NCBI GenBank assembly: GCA_038049695.1
Contig: CP142451.1
Location: forward strand, 127,600,501-127,664,500
Origin: Cinnamomum chago
Lineage: Eukaryota; Streptophyta; Magnoliopsida; Laurales; Lauraceae
Reading direction: 5' to 3'
DNA length: 64,000 nucleotides
Below the pieces are notes generated by a model. That model was given only the letters and a program-made list of their open reading frames with translations, ran no database searches and was not told the origin of the DNA. Made by a program: the position numbers and the translations under genes. Of this stretch, positions 32,634 to 45,400 are shown piece after piece. Each line of letters opens with the position of its first letter. Position 1 is the stretch's first letter.

Positions 32634-33419
32634 ATTCCAAAATCACTATCAATCATCATTTATTCCTTTGGTAGGCCCAATGCCATTCTTCCACACGGCT
32701 GAGCTCTGCATCGAAACATCCACGATCCACATTCCAATAACTTTACTAGACTTTGATTTTTGATCTTGATGGATACAACCACATAAGTGGTCATGAAATG
32801 GGGTTCACTAACTGAGCAGTTTTGACTGGTCTGGTCTCACCCACTCCTACGCCACATGTACGTTGAGGAGCAAATCCAAAGTTTTCTGTGTGTAAGACTC
32901 GCTTTTCAACCCAACGACAATTTCTTTTTCCAGATTTCCATGCCTTTTTCACCCCTTATTCTCACCTGTTATAAATAACGTGTTGAAAATTGAAATCCAC
33001 ACAAACAATGAATCAAATAAAGGGCCAATGTTAACAACATGGGTGGGGCCTACTTTTAGAAAATCCAATCGTTTTAAAGTCCTAAGACCCCTTGTATATT
33101 ATTTATCTAAATAGTTAAAGTTATTCTCAGTGGGCCAACCGTTGGATTGATCACTATATTTCATACATGAGAGACTCTTTCCATTTATGCCCATTAAAAA
33201 GAAGAAGTAAAGAAATCTAATCACAAATTTTAGTTTAGTTGATCCAATGGTGGCCATCTCACTAATTTTAATAATAATTTATTATTTGATCACTAGAGTG
33301 CGTGCTAGGGCTAATATGAGGCTTGGATTTTTCAAAGGTGGGCCCACACATGTATTTAACATGGGTGCTGCATGGTAGTTATGCCCCAAATACAAAATGT
33401 TTTTGGCCTGAAGCTCCAG
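32634..33419. other. Intergenic DNA, no gene seen
   Basis: AT-rich, with short frames only. Confidence 0.3.
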
Positions 33420-33668
33420 CCCAGTCAATCAATTATTTTACTTTAAAAAGTATAAAATTTTAAGATTTTCTCATTTATCTTTTGAAAAAAAGTAAAAAAA
33501 GAAAAACATCCTCGTGCCACTAAAAGACAAAAATTCATCTACTTTTTACCCTAGAAAGTCAAAAAAATTCTTCATCAAACTACTTAAAATAGAGTCTCAT
33601 GATACTATGATTAGATCTCTTATTATTTTATTCTCTTTTCAATCTTCATTTTACTTCACTTCACCCTA
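33420..33668. mobile_element. Degraded MITE, same family as 8205-8505 (inverted)
   Basis: It shares CACTAAAAGACAAAAATTCA, AGTCAAAAAAATTC and TTTTACTTCACTTCACCCTA-type blocks with the copy at 62632-62922. It lacks a clean left terminus. Confidence 0.5.
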
Positions 33669-33669
33669 T

Positions 33670-33978
33670 GGCCGGTTTGTTTGCATTAGAGGAGGAATAA
33701 AAGAGGAGTATGACGTTAGATTATGATAGAGAAGTGAGTTGAAATAAATTAATAGATGAATTACTTCTTATATGTTTGGTTGGTTGGTGTTAAAGTAAAA
33801 GGGTCTAAATTTGTAATTGGTTGGATAAAGAGAATGAAGAATGAGTTACTTTACCCCCACTTTATTATGGTATCACAAAGTAACCGTCCGAGAGAAAAAC
33901 TAGAGTCGAGGTAATGCGAGCTAGAGATACCTATTTAATTACTTTACTTTTTGGGCTAATGCAAACAAACAAAAACCC
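33670..33978. mobile_element. MITE with GTTTGTTTGCATTAG terminal repeats
   Basis: The left end GGCCGGTTTGTTTGCATTAG matches the complement of the right end, GCTAATGCAAACAAACAAAA. The interior of about 270 bp is non-coding. The target duplication is not clear. Confidence 0.6.
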
Positions 33979-34559
33979 AATGGATTAAATTTATTTCAAC
34001 CCTCCTTTAATCTACTTTTTTACAATGAGTAATTTTACCAAACATACCCAATTTATTATCTCTTATCTCATTCAAGATTCAACCAATTAGTCCCATTTTA
34101 TGCAACGAGTTATATCTACTTTTTCGTTCTCATTTTCTTATATCTATTTTTAGAATGTATATAAATGTTTAATTCGCAATGATTATTAATTAATTTTTTT
34201 TTGTAATATCTATTCTTTTAATGTATAGATAGATGCTTTTTTATTCCGCCATGTATCAACATATCCTTGCTTAGCCCTTGATAAAGTCGAATGTATTTTT
34301 AATCATAGATTTTTTAAATTCAATCCAATGCCCTTGATAAAGTTGAATGTATTTTTTACCGTAGATTTTTTAAATTTAATCCGATGGTGAGTAAAAGTTT
34401 AAATAATGGAAGAAGGTAATTTAAATAATGGAAGAAGGTGGCTCAACAAGGCAGTACACTTTTTCCGTCGTTACGGGTATGGCAATTTAGAAAGATACGA
34501 TCGCTAAAGACGCTGCAGCAGCATAACTACCCAATCAGTATACGTTCCCTAAAAATTTC

Positions 34560-36557
34560 ATCTTCGTCTCTCCGTCACTTTCTTGCTACTGAACACTCTC
34601 TCTCTCTCTCTCTCTCTCTGAAATCTAAATCTGAAATCCAAGGTTTTTGCTTTTCTCCGAAGCTCCTGTTTTCTTCTTCTTCTTCTTCAGGACTATCGTC
34701 GGAAGGAATCGAGGAAAGTGATTGATTGGTTTTACTGAGAATACCAGGAGCCTTGCAACATCTCCTAAATGTGAAGTTAGCATTTCCTCTCAAAATCTCA
34801 AGTCTTTTTGATTTTTCTCAGTTTCATGTTCTTGAGAAAGCGTCTGTTCGTGTGATCACTAGATTTTAAGATAGGGTTGTTTACTTTCGGAAATTGAGAA
34901 TCTGAAAGTTCGTTTTGTTACTTAGGGCGTAGAAAACCTTTGGAAATCATGTGCTTTGTAAGAGAATTAGAAGTGTTTTTTTTTTTCTTTTTTTCTTTTT
35001 TTAGAGAGTTCCAAGTTCTCATTTTTCTTGATGGGTATCACTCTAGAGTTAATGTCATCACAAGATCATGCTCTTTTTAATTCTTAATTTTTTGTTTCCT
35101 GTATAATTTTACAAGGAATGATTGTCTCTTTTTTAATTTTTTGTTGAGATGCATTTAGTATGATTATGTAGACTATAATCAATTTTTTTTTTTTTTTTTT
35201 TTTTTTGATTGTGCATAAATGTAGAAGCTTGAACAGAGCACTAATTATCTCTTAGTTTGAGGATTGTTGATTAGGGTTGATTATGATAAAAAGTTTTAGT
35301 TTTTCCTTGAAAATGGAAATGCCATTTTTCTTGATGGATCTCCATCTAGAAGTTGATTGTAATTAAAATTTTCCATTCTGAAGAAATTTGAACAGAGCAC
35401 TAACATCTTGGTCTATTTATGATTAATTTTTTTTCTTGATATGTCTTAATTAGGATTTGTAGATTATAATCAGTTTTTTCCCAATCTGAGGAAACTTGAA
35501 CCTTGAACTGGGCAGTAGCTATATTTGAGTTTGAAAATTTTATTTTTTCTCTTGCATATGCATTTTTTAATGTCTTCATAGATTTTTGATTTGGGTTTCT
35601 TATGATTAATACATGTTTCAGTCACCTCTTTGTAGTTACTTTTTCTGCTGTTGATCATATGATATCTTTCCTGTCCGCGGGTTGAATTCTAATGTCTGGA
35701 TTGACACCTTTCTTGCCTTTCTTCCAAAGCGGTATTTGGATTCTGCTAGTTAAATGAACTGCCTTTTATTTTTAATTAATTTTCTTCTATGAATTCTGTT
35801 TATTCTTATTTTAATCTCTTCCTTTTGGAAGATTGTTTATTTGCTTGGCGAGATTATCAGTGGAATCAAGTATGGGCTTTATCTTTTTACCATTCAAAGA
35901 CGATTGTCTTGAAACAATCTTCCTTTCCTTTCTCTTGAAGTGAGGTTTGGACTCTGCGATAAATAATAAAAAGAACTAAACAAATAGTTACTCTTTACTT
36001 ACAAAGTGTTTTTAACAGAGAAGTAAATATTGCTCTTTGTTGTCTTCTGCTTATTACTGGCCTTTTTTTTTTTTTTTTTTATAATTAATTTCTTATATCC
36101 CGTTCTGGAACTTTGTTTGCTTTTGAGTGATGTTATAGATGGATCGAGTGTGGGGTTTTAGAGTGTGAAATCAGCTGAGGCTTCGGTGAAAAGTACAAGA
36201 GGACATTGGAGATCACAAGTTCTTATCAGTTTGGTAATTACTATTTTCTGTCTTCAATTGTCCCTGTGAAGTAATGTTAGCAAGAGTAGGTCAGTAGTAT
36301 ATCTTGAGCTTATTGTATATTTTAAGTTTGTCATAATCCAAGTGTCAGCAGATGCATGGAATGATTCGTCTATTGTCTTCCCCCAATATAGCAATATTAA
36401 AATATTCAGCTTAAAACTGAATGAACGTCCATGCAGTATTTCTGCTTTCTATGCTTAATACAGCTGAAGTAAACAAAATACTTGGATGCTGTTGTTTTAA
36501 CATGCACTAATTTGGGATATGCTACTTTCCTGTGCAGTTTAAATTTACTCTGGAAGT
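34560..36557 (+). other. Probable RDR1 promoter-proximal region and 5' leader with leader intron
   Basis: A (CT)n tract at 34594-34620 and a GC-richer stretch to about 34780 look like a transcribed plant leader. A polypyrimidine region ending TTTCCTGTGCAG at 36537 is a good acceptor 20 bp before the RDR1 ATG. An intron between them is likely. The donor cannot be chosen with confidence. The open frame 34438-34725 is low-complexity Ser/Leu sequence and is treated as leader. T-runs lie at 35181-35206 and 36063-36080. Confidence 0.45.
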
Positions 36558-38592
36558 ATGGCAGGTAGGAGTAGGACCATTAAGATTCTTGGTTTTCCTG
36601 CTACTGTGTCTGCGGATGATGTGAAGGGGTTTCTAGAGAATCATACTGGTGAGGAGGGTACTGTTATTGCACTTAAGGTTAGACCGCCCAAGAATGTGGG
36701 GCCAAGATCAAGAGCTTTTGTTATTGTGCAATTCACAACCAGTAGGTTTGCTGAAGAAATAACCTCTAAGGCTGAGCAGAAGCTGCTATATTATGGGTTT
36801 ACTTATCTCACAGTAAAAGACGGGGAGCGTGATATCATACCAAAGCCAAGGAGCACATTGTTTAACTTGGAACATACAGTTCTGCATATTGGCTGTCAGG
36901 TCTCGGATGACAAATTTTCCACTCTATGGAATGCAGCTGATGTTGAAGTTAACTTTGGATTTGGTCTGCGAAAACTGTCATTCTTTTTGTCTCATCATGG
37001 ATTAGAATATAAGCTAGAGCTTTTCTATGAAAGCATTTGGCAAATTCAGTTACGTCGTCCACGTAAGCGATCGAAAAAATTTCTTCTAATTCAGGTTCAG
37101 GACTTGAAACTAGTTTTATCAGTTATATTTTCTGCATCTGTGTTTCCTTCTGTCTAGGTTTTGAGAGAAAAATTGCTTTTATGATTGGCATGCTTATATC
37201 CACTTCTTGTGCCACCAAGTTTTACAATGTTCAATACTATTTTTCTTTAGACAATTGTTGGTCGGATCTCTTGCTTTTATACACGTGATGTAGTACCTTT
37301 TCTAAGTTCTTTTATTGTTACATAGTTGGCCCACATGTATGTCGGTCTTGACACTTCTCTCTTACTAGGAGAATCATGAATGTTGTGCTAGTTGCGTGGT
37401 TTGAGACAAAGAAGAGTTTTGATATGCAAACGTGTTTTTGGTATCTCATATAATCAATTAACTTGCCACACTTAATATGCTGGTTCCAAGCCTCGAGAAA
37501 GGAGGGTGGCTTCAAATCGACAGTCAACTGTAAAAACTTGCTACACTTTCATTAAGTTTTACATTTGATGATTAATCTGAAGGTTAGGAGTTCTTTGAGA
37601 TGACAATCTGCGATAAAAACCCGGTGGTGGTGTCAAGTGAGTAATGGCCGGCTAGGATGTCCCTTTGAACCTATGCACAGCAAAAGTGCTTTTCTATAAG
37701 AAACAGGCAAGGGCTTTCAGCCTCCCACACCTTTGGTGCGGGTAGAGAAGCTAACACAAAAGCTATGATTGACATCTTGGAATACGGATACGTTGATGGG
37801 GAAGGGATATGGATACTTCGATAGGGAAGAGCAATGAGTTTGCAGATATCATGAAAAAAAAAGGATAAACATTGCTTGCTTGGAAGAGACCAAGTGAAAT
37901 AGGATAAGGACCTTGGAGAAGGGTTTGAGCTTTTCCCATCTTGAAAAGAGCAAGTCCAGAAATGGAGTAGGTAACTAGGTGTTGTAGTTGATAGGGATCT
38001 AAAAAAGAAGATTGTAGAGGTTAATAAAGGAATGGCAAGGTTAGTCTAAGGTTATATTTGATTAAAAAATACAAAACATTCTTAGTGCTTATGTACTCCA
38101 AGAGGGATTAAAGTAATAGAAATAACTTTTTGGACTTGATGGATTAATTAGTACACGATACCTCTGAATGCTATTGTAGCCAAATCTTCTCTCTTATGGA
38201 ACTGTGATCATTTTTCTTTCAATTCCTTTTTTATATTTTCCTGTATTAAGTTTCTGTCCTTAAATTTTGATGAACTGCTACATAAGTTGGTATGGAATAT
38301 GGATTTTTTGTTGGTGGATATACTCGGCATAAACCCAAATGGTTCTTAATAATATTTACTTTCTTGCTTTAGTGGTTTCTTTATACTTGTAACCTTGTTA
38401 TATGCTATTGCACTTTCGCCTTAAAAAAGACTTTTGCCTTAAAAAGGGACTTGCGAGGTACGCCTTAAAAAAGAGAGCCAATCCATTGGTAGCTCAGTAG
38501 TGAGGCACCTCCCTTCCACAGAAACAACCATGGACTGTTGTGCTGATGGGTAGGGACATGGGTCAGTTTGTGGATGGGTATGTGCTTGTCTA

Positions 38593-38679
<87 letters not shown>

Positions 38680-41600
38680 CTTTATTGTAGTACTGTAGTT
38701 ACTGTTGGTTTGGAATATGGCGTGTGTAAAATAAAATTGATCAGGCTTAGATGCTGGTTTGGAATGTGGCATGTGTAAAAAATACAATTGATCAGGCTTA
38801 GATGCTTTCAGATTTGTAAATGAGAAACAATGTATTATTCGGCTTTAATTATAAATATATAATAAATTTTATCAAAATATCAATTGTTTGATCTTCTTGG
38901 TTGACATCCTCATCCTGGTTTGCATACATTAAAATTGCTATGTATCTTTATTTTGGGTGTCATTCCTCTATTATTGTGATCAGATAAGTATTTTTTAACA
39001 TGATAATATTGACACTTGCGATGCTAATGGATTAGATACATGGTGCCAATTCTGCAGAATGGTATAAAATTGAGAATTAGTGGTTATGATATTTTGTGGA
39101 ACAAATTTATTGCAATTGGTATCTAATTCAAATTCTAGTTTTTTTTTTTATCCCCTTGACTTTCTGACACACGTTTTAATTCATCTTTTGTTAATGATAA
39201 CTTGCCACTGACATGATTTCACAATTTGTAGGTGCAAGCTGCTCCTCGGATTTATAAGAAGGCTGCTCCCAGTTATGACAATATATTTGATAGTCCTTTT
39301 TTAAACTATTTCCGGGATACTCAGGATGATCAATGGATCAGAGCAGTTGATTTCACTCCATTATGTTGCATTGGTCAATCTTCTACATTGTGTTTGGAGG
39401 TCCCTTATCACCAGAAACTTCCAGATATTCGTGAAAACTTCATTTACTATAAAGAAAATGAAGGTCAGTTTATTCTGGAGGGAGGTTCTTCCTTCTGTCG
39501 CAGGTTGGATCTGGTCCCCATTGTGGAACCTTGCCAAAGGATTCGACTTCCATACAAAATATTGTTCAAGGTAAACAGTTTGGTCCAGAATGGGAACATT
39601 ATGGGGCCCACACTTGATGATGAGTTTTTCAATTTGGTCAATCCTTGTTCAATTGACAATGACTACATAGAGCATGCTTTGGAGATTCTTTCTAATCTAA
39701 AAGAGACTTGTTTTGAACCTGCAAGATGGCTTCAACAGCAGTACAATAAATATGCGATGTCACAGCGCCGTCCTAGATTGTCTACCATATCATTGGATTC
39801 TGGCTTGGTTTATATCCATAGAGTTCAAGTGACCCCAACCAAAATATACTTTTGTGGGCCTGAGGTGAACGTTTCAAATCGTGTATTACGGGAGTTTTCT
39901 GACGATATAGAGAATTTTATCCGAATTTCCTTTGTTGATGAGGAGTGGGATAAAATGCGGTCTATGGATTTGATACCACGTGCGAGGTCTTCTGATGGTG
40001 AAAAACATACAGGTATTTACAAAAGGATTCTTTCAACTTTGAGGACAGGCATAGTGATTGGTGAGAAGAAGTTTGAGTTTCTTGCCTTCTCTTCTAGTCA
40101 GCTGCGGGAAAATTCCGCGTGGATGTTTGCTTCAAGAAGTGGACTTACAGCTGCGGATATAAGACGATGGATGGGTGATTTTAGTGAGATAAAGAATGTG
40201 GCGAAATATGCAGCGAGACTGGGCCAGTCGTTCGGTTCTTCAAAAGAAACATTGACTGTCATGAAACATGAAATTGAAATTATTCCTGATATAGAGACAG
40301 AAAGCCGAAAATACAATTTTTCAGATGGGATTGGGAAAATTTCTGCAAATTTTGCAAGAAGAGTAGCGTTGAAATGTGATTTAAGTTCGACACCATCAGC
40401 ATTCCAAATTAGGTATGGTGGCTACAAAGGGGTTGTAGCTATTGACCCAGAATCAAGATTTAAACTATCATTGAGAAAAAGCATGTGCAAGTACAAGTCA
40501 GAGAACATGAAACTTGATGTTTTGTCATGGAGCAAATATCAGCCATGTTATCTTAATCGTCAATTGATCACCCTTTTGTCGACTCTTGGGGTTAAAGATT
40601 ATGCCTTTGAAAGGAAGCAACAGGAAGCAGTAGATCAACTAGACATGATGTTAACAGATTCTATAAGGGCACAAGAGGCGCTTGAGATGATGTCACCCGG
40701 GGAAAACAATAGGGTTCTCAAAGAGATGCTGCTATGTGGCTATAAGCCGGATGCTGAACCATTCCTTTCAATGACGCTACAGACGTTTCGAGCTTCAAAG
40801 TTGTTTGACCTGAGGACAAAAACAAGGATATTCATTCCAAAGGGAAGATCGATGATGGGGTGCCTGGATGAAACTGGGACTCTGGAGTATGGGCAAGTCT
40901 TTGTCAACATTTCTTCTGCTGGACGCAAGCAGTTTTTTGATGATAGGTTGGACGAGAGTGTTGTATTGGTTGGAAAAGTGTTTGTTGCTAAAAACCCATG
41001 TCTCCATCCTGGTGATGTGCGTGTGCTGCAGGCAGTTGATGTCCCAGCATTGCATCATATGGTTGATTGTGTCCTTTTTCCACAAAAAGGAAGAAGGTGA
41101 GGATTTATAAGTTAAAGTTTGTATCAAATACTTTTTTTCTTTTTTTATGCTCAAAATCCACTGTTTTTCATTTCATGGAAAACCAGAAGTCTGCTGAACT
41201 TCTTTTCTGTGGACATGTCACAAACCTGTCCTAAAGAGACCCCGTAAGTTTGTATGTGCTAATGCTGTTCATCCACTTGTGCGCACCAACATGGTATGTG
41301 TGTTGAGAGATAGGTTCTTCACCAGAATGCCTCTTTACACCGTATGTGCCACATTGCAAAAATCATTTGTCTACCCATCAGCTGGCCACTTACCTATTAA
41401 GTGGCTCTAGCCTAAAATTCTGGTGAGCCTAATTTTTACCTTGCCAAATGCATCTGTTCTGTTTGCAACTTGTCAGCGTGTTTCACCCTTTTGTTGGTTC
41501 CCATCCATCCCATATGATGAGTAATATCCTGGCTAGTGAATAAGGAAGGGCCTGTAAGATAGAGAACATGAATCCATGTATCATCTTGGCTCTTGTATGA

Positions 41601-42438
41601 GAAAGCGGAATTGGGAAGTCTTAGTGTGCAAGTCTGATTGTTTTATCATTTCCATTTAATGTCATGATATTATCTTGCTTGACCATCACAATCTGTTGGA
41701 TGGTTATGCAGACAGGATCCTGTTGGCAAGGTGAGTCTGAAACTTCTCTCTTCCCGAGGACCTGTAAGACCATGTTTTTTGTCAAGGAAAGCCTAAAATC
41801 TTTTCAAAAACTAGGTGATTTTCTAGTTTTTTTCTCTTTGCCAAACAAATCCTTAGGTGTACGAGAGCTGTAGCACACTTCATGTATATAAGTGATGCAT
41901 TTAATATTCAACCTTTTTGCCATTTTTAAAAAATCTTCCACCCTTGCATGTTTAAATTCTCCGTTGGTCAAATATACATGAATTTCTTTAAGCATGAGCT
42001 TAGAGAAATTCTTATTTGTTTAGCCTGTATCCTCACTAATGTATGTGATGTGATTCCCTTATTCTGTTAAAATTTTCTATAAATTCACCACCACCACCAC
42101 CATCACCAGGCTAAACAAGTAAATTTGTATAAATTTACTATACAAGCACCACCACCACCATTCATCGTTGAAGCTTTGTCTCATCAAGACTCAGCCCTTG
42201 TTTTCCACTTATCAACACCTCTTTTTGACATTGTCTCTGTCACTTGTCATTCTAACTTTTCACTTCCAGGCTCCAGCCATGTCATTCGTCTTCATCAGTC
42301 TCCCCTTCTGGTTCCTTGAACTTGTAGTGTGGAAATAGTTTTTGCTGGAGTTCACAAATTTTTTTTACATAAAGCCCCCATGTTGGAAGTGTAAACTGTC
42401 AATTTGCATACTGGGCTACGTTTTTGTTTGATTGATAA

Positions 42439-42478
<40 letters not shown>

Positions 42479-45400
42479 AAGAAAGCACATAGCCACCCAA
42501 ACAAGCAACATGGATGGCCAAAAACTTGGTATACTAGAATCATACTTGAGCATAATCGAAGGAAATTACACAGAGAAAACCAAAAAAGCAAAAGAACAAT
42601 CCACCCCTTGCTTGGCCAATGCATTTGCAATACTATTCCACTTGGATCGACAAGGACAACACCTTGACCTCATTAAGAATGAAAATGAAATTTCCAAGGG
42701 ATCTCACTGGAAGATGACAACCAACAGTAGCATTAGGTGAATCACTTTCTACTATAAGCTTAACTTGGTGCAAGCGAACAAACATACAAAGAGCCTCCAA
42801 GATAGCCAACGGCCCAACACCTCTGCTTGCTTAGAATCCTAAACACCTGTAGACTTAGAAAAAAAACATCATCACTTCTCGTCTACCATTGCAAACCCCT
42901 CTCTATTAACATTAAACTTCAAACCCCTTTCCATAAGAGGAACCCAACTTATCATCCTTCTTTCTAAGGGAGGTTGACAATAAAGAGAAGCTTCCCAATT
43001 TTACATGACATAATCTTGCATACAATTAAAATCTTTCTTTGTAGACGCCTGTTTAGCACATCTCGAGGCCACTCTAGAAAGAAGCTTCTCTACAGAAGTT
43101 GACTCCCCCTGAAAACCCTACCATTCCTTTCATTTCAAACCGACAGATAGCTTCAGGAACTAACTGCTGAAGCCTAGTACCACAACCGGAAAACTGATCC
43201 GAATTCCCTGCCTCAACCTGCCCAACCTGGATCTGGGATTACACAAAGCAACCCCAAGGACTGGGCTACATTTTGAAAACAAACCACAAAACTCCAGACA
43301 ACCTTCCATCTGTTTTACCTCATTCACCATCAAATTAAACATTTAATGGTCTCTAGTAACTTTCGGCCAATCCTAATGTGTTATTGGAGTAACCTTCTAG
43401 ATTTAGAGGCCCAGATGGAGCTTTTGAAGTCCTAAGACCCTCCCTTGTAGCCATGATTTCAGCCCCATCTAAGCCATTTGCTTTATTTATTTTTGCACCT
43501 CTTATCTTGAACTTGATTCAGCTGTATAAGATAAGGTGGAATTCATCTTTTTAATAGCAAAGTTTGGTATTTCACAACATTACTTAATGGTACAATTTCT
43601 GACCAGGCTTTTTGCAGGTGCAGTGATTGAGCTTACTGGAGACTTAAAGATTGTGATTTGGGTGGCTAGACCACTGAAAAGAATTTTTTTTTTATATTAA
43701 AGGATATGGTAAAAGTTTTAACAAATTGCTGGAAAGGATGCTGTGTTTGAATTATAAAAATCAATGAAATTAATAACATATTATTAGATTATGGAAACAT
43801 TTAAGATGCATGAAAATAAGTAGGTCATATATGAGGTGCAGGAAATTTTCTTTATAATTCACAGATCAATAGAACGTTATCTGGAAAGCTTTTTTCAAAA
43901 TATGAACTTACTATATTGTAATAGGGTGATGTGCTCATAATTGCGACTTCTAGTCTTGAAAAATGGTTATTTACCCACTATGTTATATGCTTGAGGGAAC
44001 TGAAGGTGTTGATTACATTCTATGTGGGCATTGTTTTCCCTGACTTTTCCACTCCAAATCATTATAGGAAATTAGCATTCATAAAGAATTGTAAAAACTT
44101 GAAAAAAAGAGGCGACATGTTAACTTAATGACAAGTGCCCATTGCACAGTTGGGAAGGTGCTCATCATAATCTGATAGACAACGTAGTGGATTCTAGTCA
44201 TGTTACCCATAGAAAAAGAAATAAAAAATAATGATATGTTCCATTCATATGGTTTTTGATTTCTGCAACACCCAAATAATTAAGGGTATGGATAGCCAAC
44301 TTTTATTATTTATTTTTTAACTGGAGGCTCAAACTCACACACCCTTGCACGATTGCATGGTTTCCCTTACTAGATGAGCTGCAGCCGGGGGCAACTTTTA
44401 TGCTAAATTATTAAAGCTGTCTGTATTTTTTTAAGATCCATTTACACCTTAAATATATTTACTCTTAGGAGACTTGGAAGGCTGGAACCTTCACTGCCTC
44501 ACTACAAATGCACACACACTCTCTTCTTACTCATGATTATTGGTGCTGCTTTTGCTTTTATCATGATCCCAAAATTCTTTTAAATGTTATTTTATCTGGT
44601 TTTAGGCCCCATCCAAATGAGTGCTCGGGAAGCGATCTAGATGGGGATATATACTTTGTAAGCTGGGACCCTGATCTTATTCCATCCCGTCAAGTCCCAC
44701 CTATGGAATATGTGCCCGCAGCTGCTGAGATCCTGGATCATGATGTTCGAATTGAGGTATTACTGCAACTTTTAGAATTAGCATGCAAGGCATCCTTCTA
44801 TGTTCATTGGCTATGGATTTCATAAGTTCTTAGTTTCGTATCAAGCATGCAACCCATTGACAAATTCTGATAGCCATGTTATGCTAAGTTTTTTAGCAAC
44901 AAATAAACCTTAATGCTTAGTCGCCATAGTACAATATGGATAAATTGCTAGGGTAAATCAAATATCTTTGTTAGATAAGTTTGTTGGAGCCACAAGGCAA
45001 ACGTTTTTCTTTTCTCCATTTTGTCGTGGTTCTGAACTTCACTTTTGCAATAGTTCACAGCTTCTTGATATTTAAATATGTTCAATCCAATTATTTTCAT
45101 ATTTGTCATGAATTGGCTTATTCTCACTTGTAATTTGCATTGTTAAGATGTTTTCTATTCTCTATGTTTACCTCAACTGATTCTACTTGGCCCTCATTTT
45201 TAGCCACAAATAACTAGGTTAGGCTATACAAATATTTGGCTTCATTTTCTATTGCAGACCATCCTGAGCAGTGTCCAAATATTTTTGTGGTTGTCATGTG
45301 CTAGGTTCGAGTATTAAAATTTTCCTAGCGGCTCAGTTAGGGCTGAGATTTCAGGGTCGGCAAATAAATGGCTTGTTCTAATCTTTTTAAAATCGAAATT

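Noticed and set aside
34438-34725. 95-codon plus-strand frame upstream of RDR1
   Set aside because: Low-complexity Ser/Leu repeats over a CT microsatellite, no domain. Best explained as RDR1 leader.
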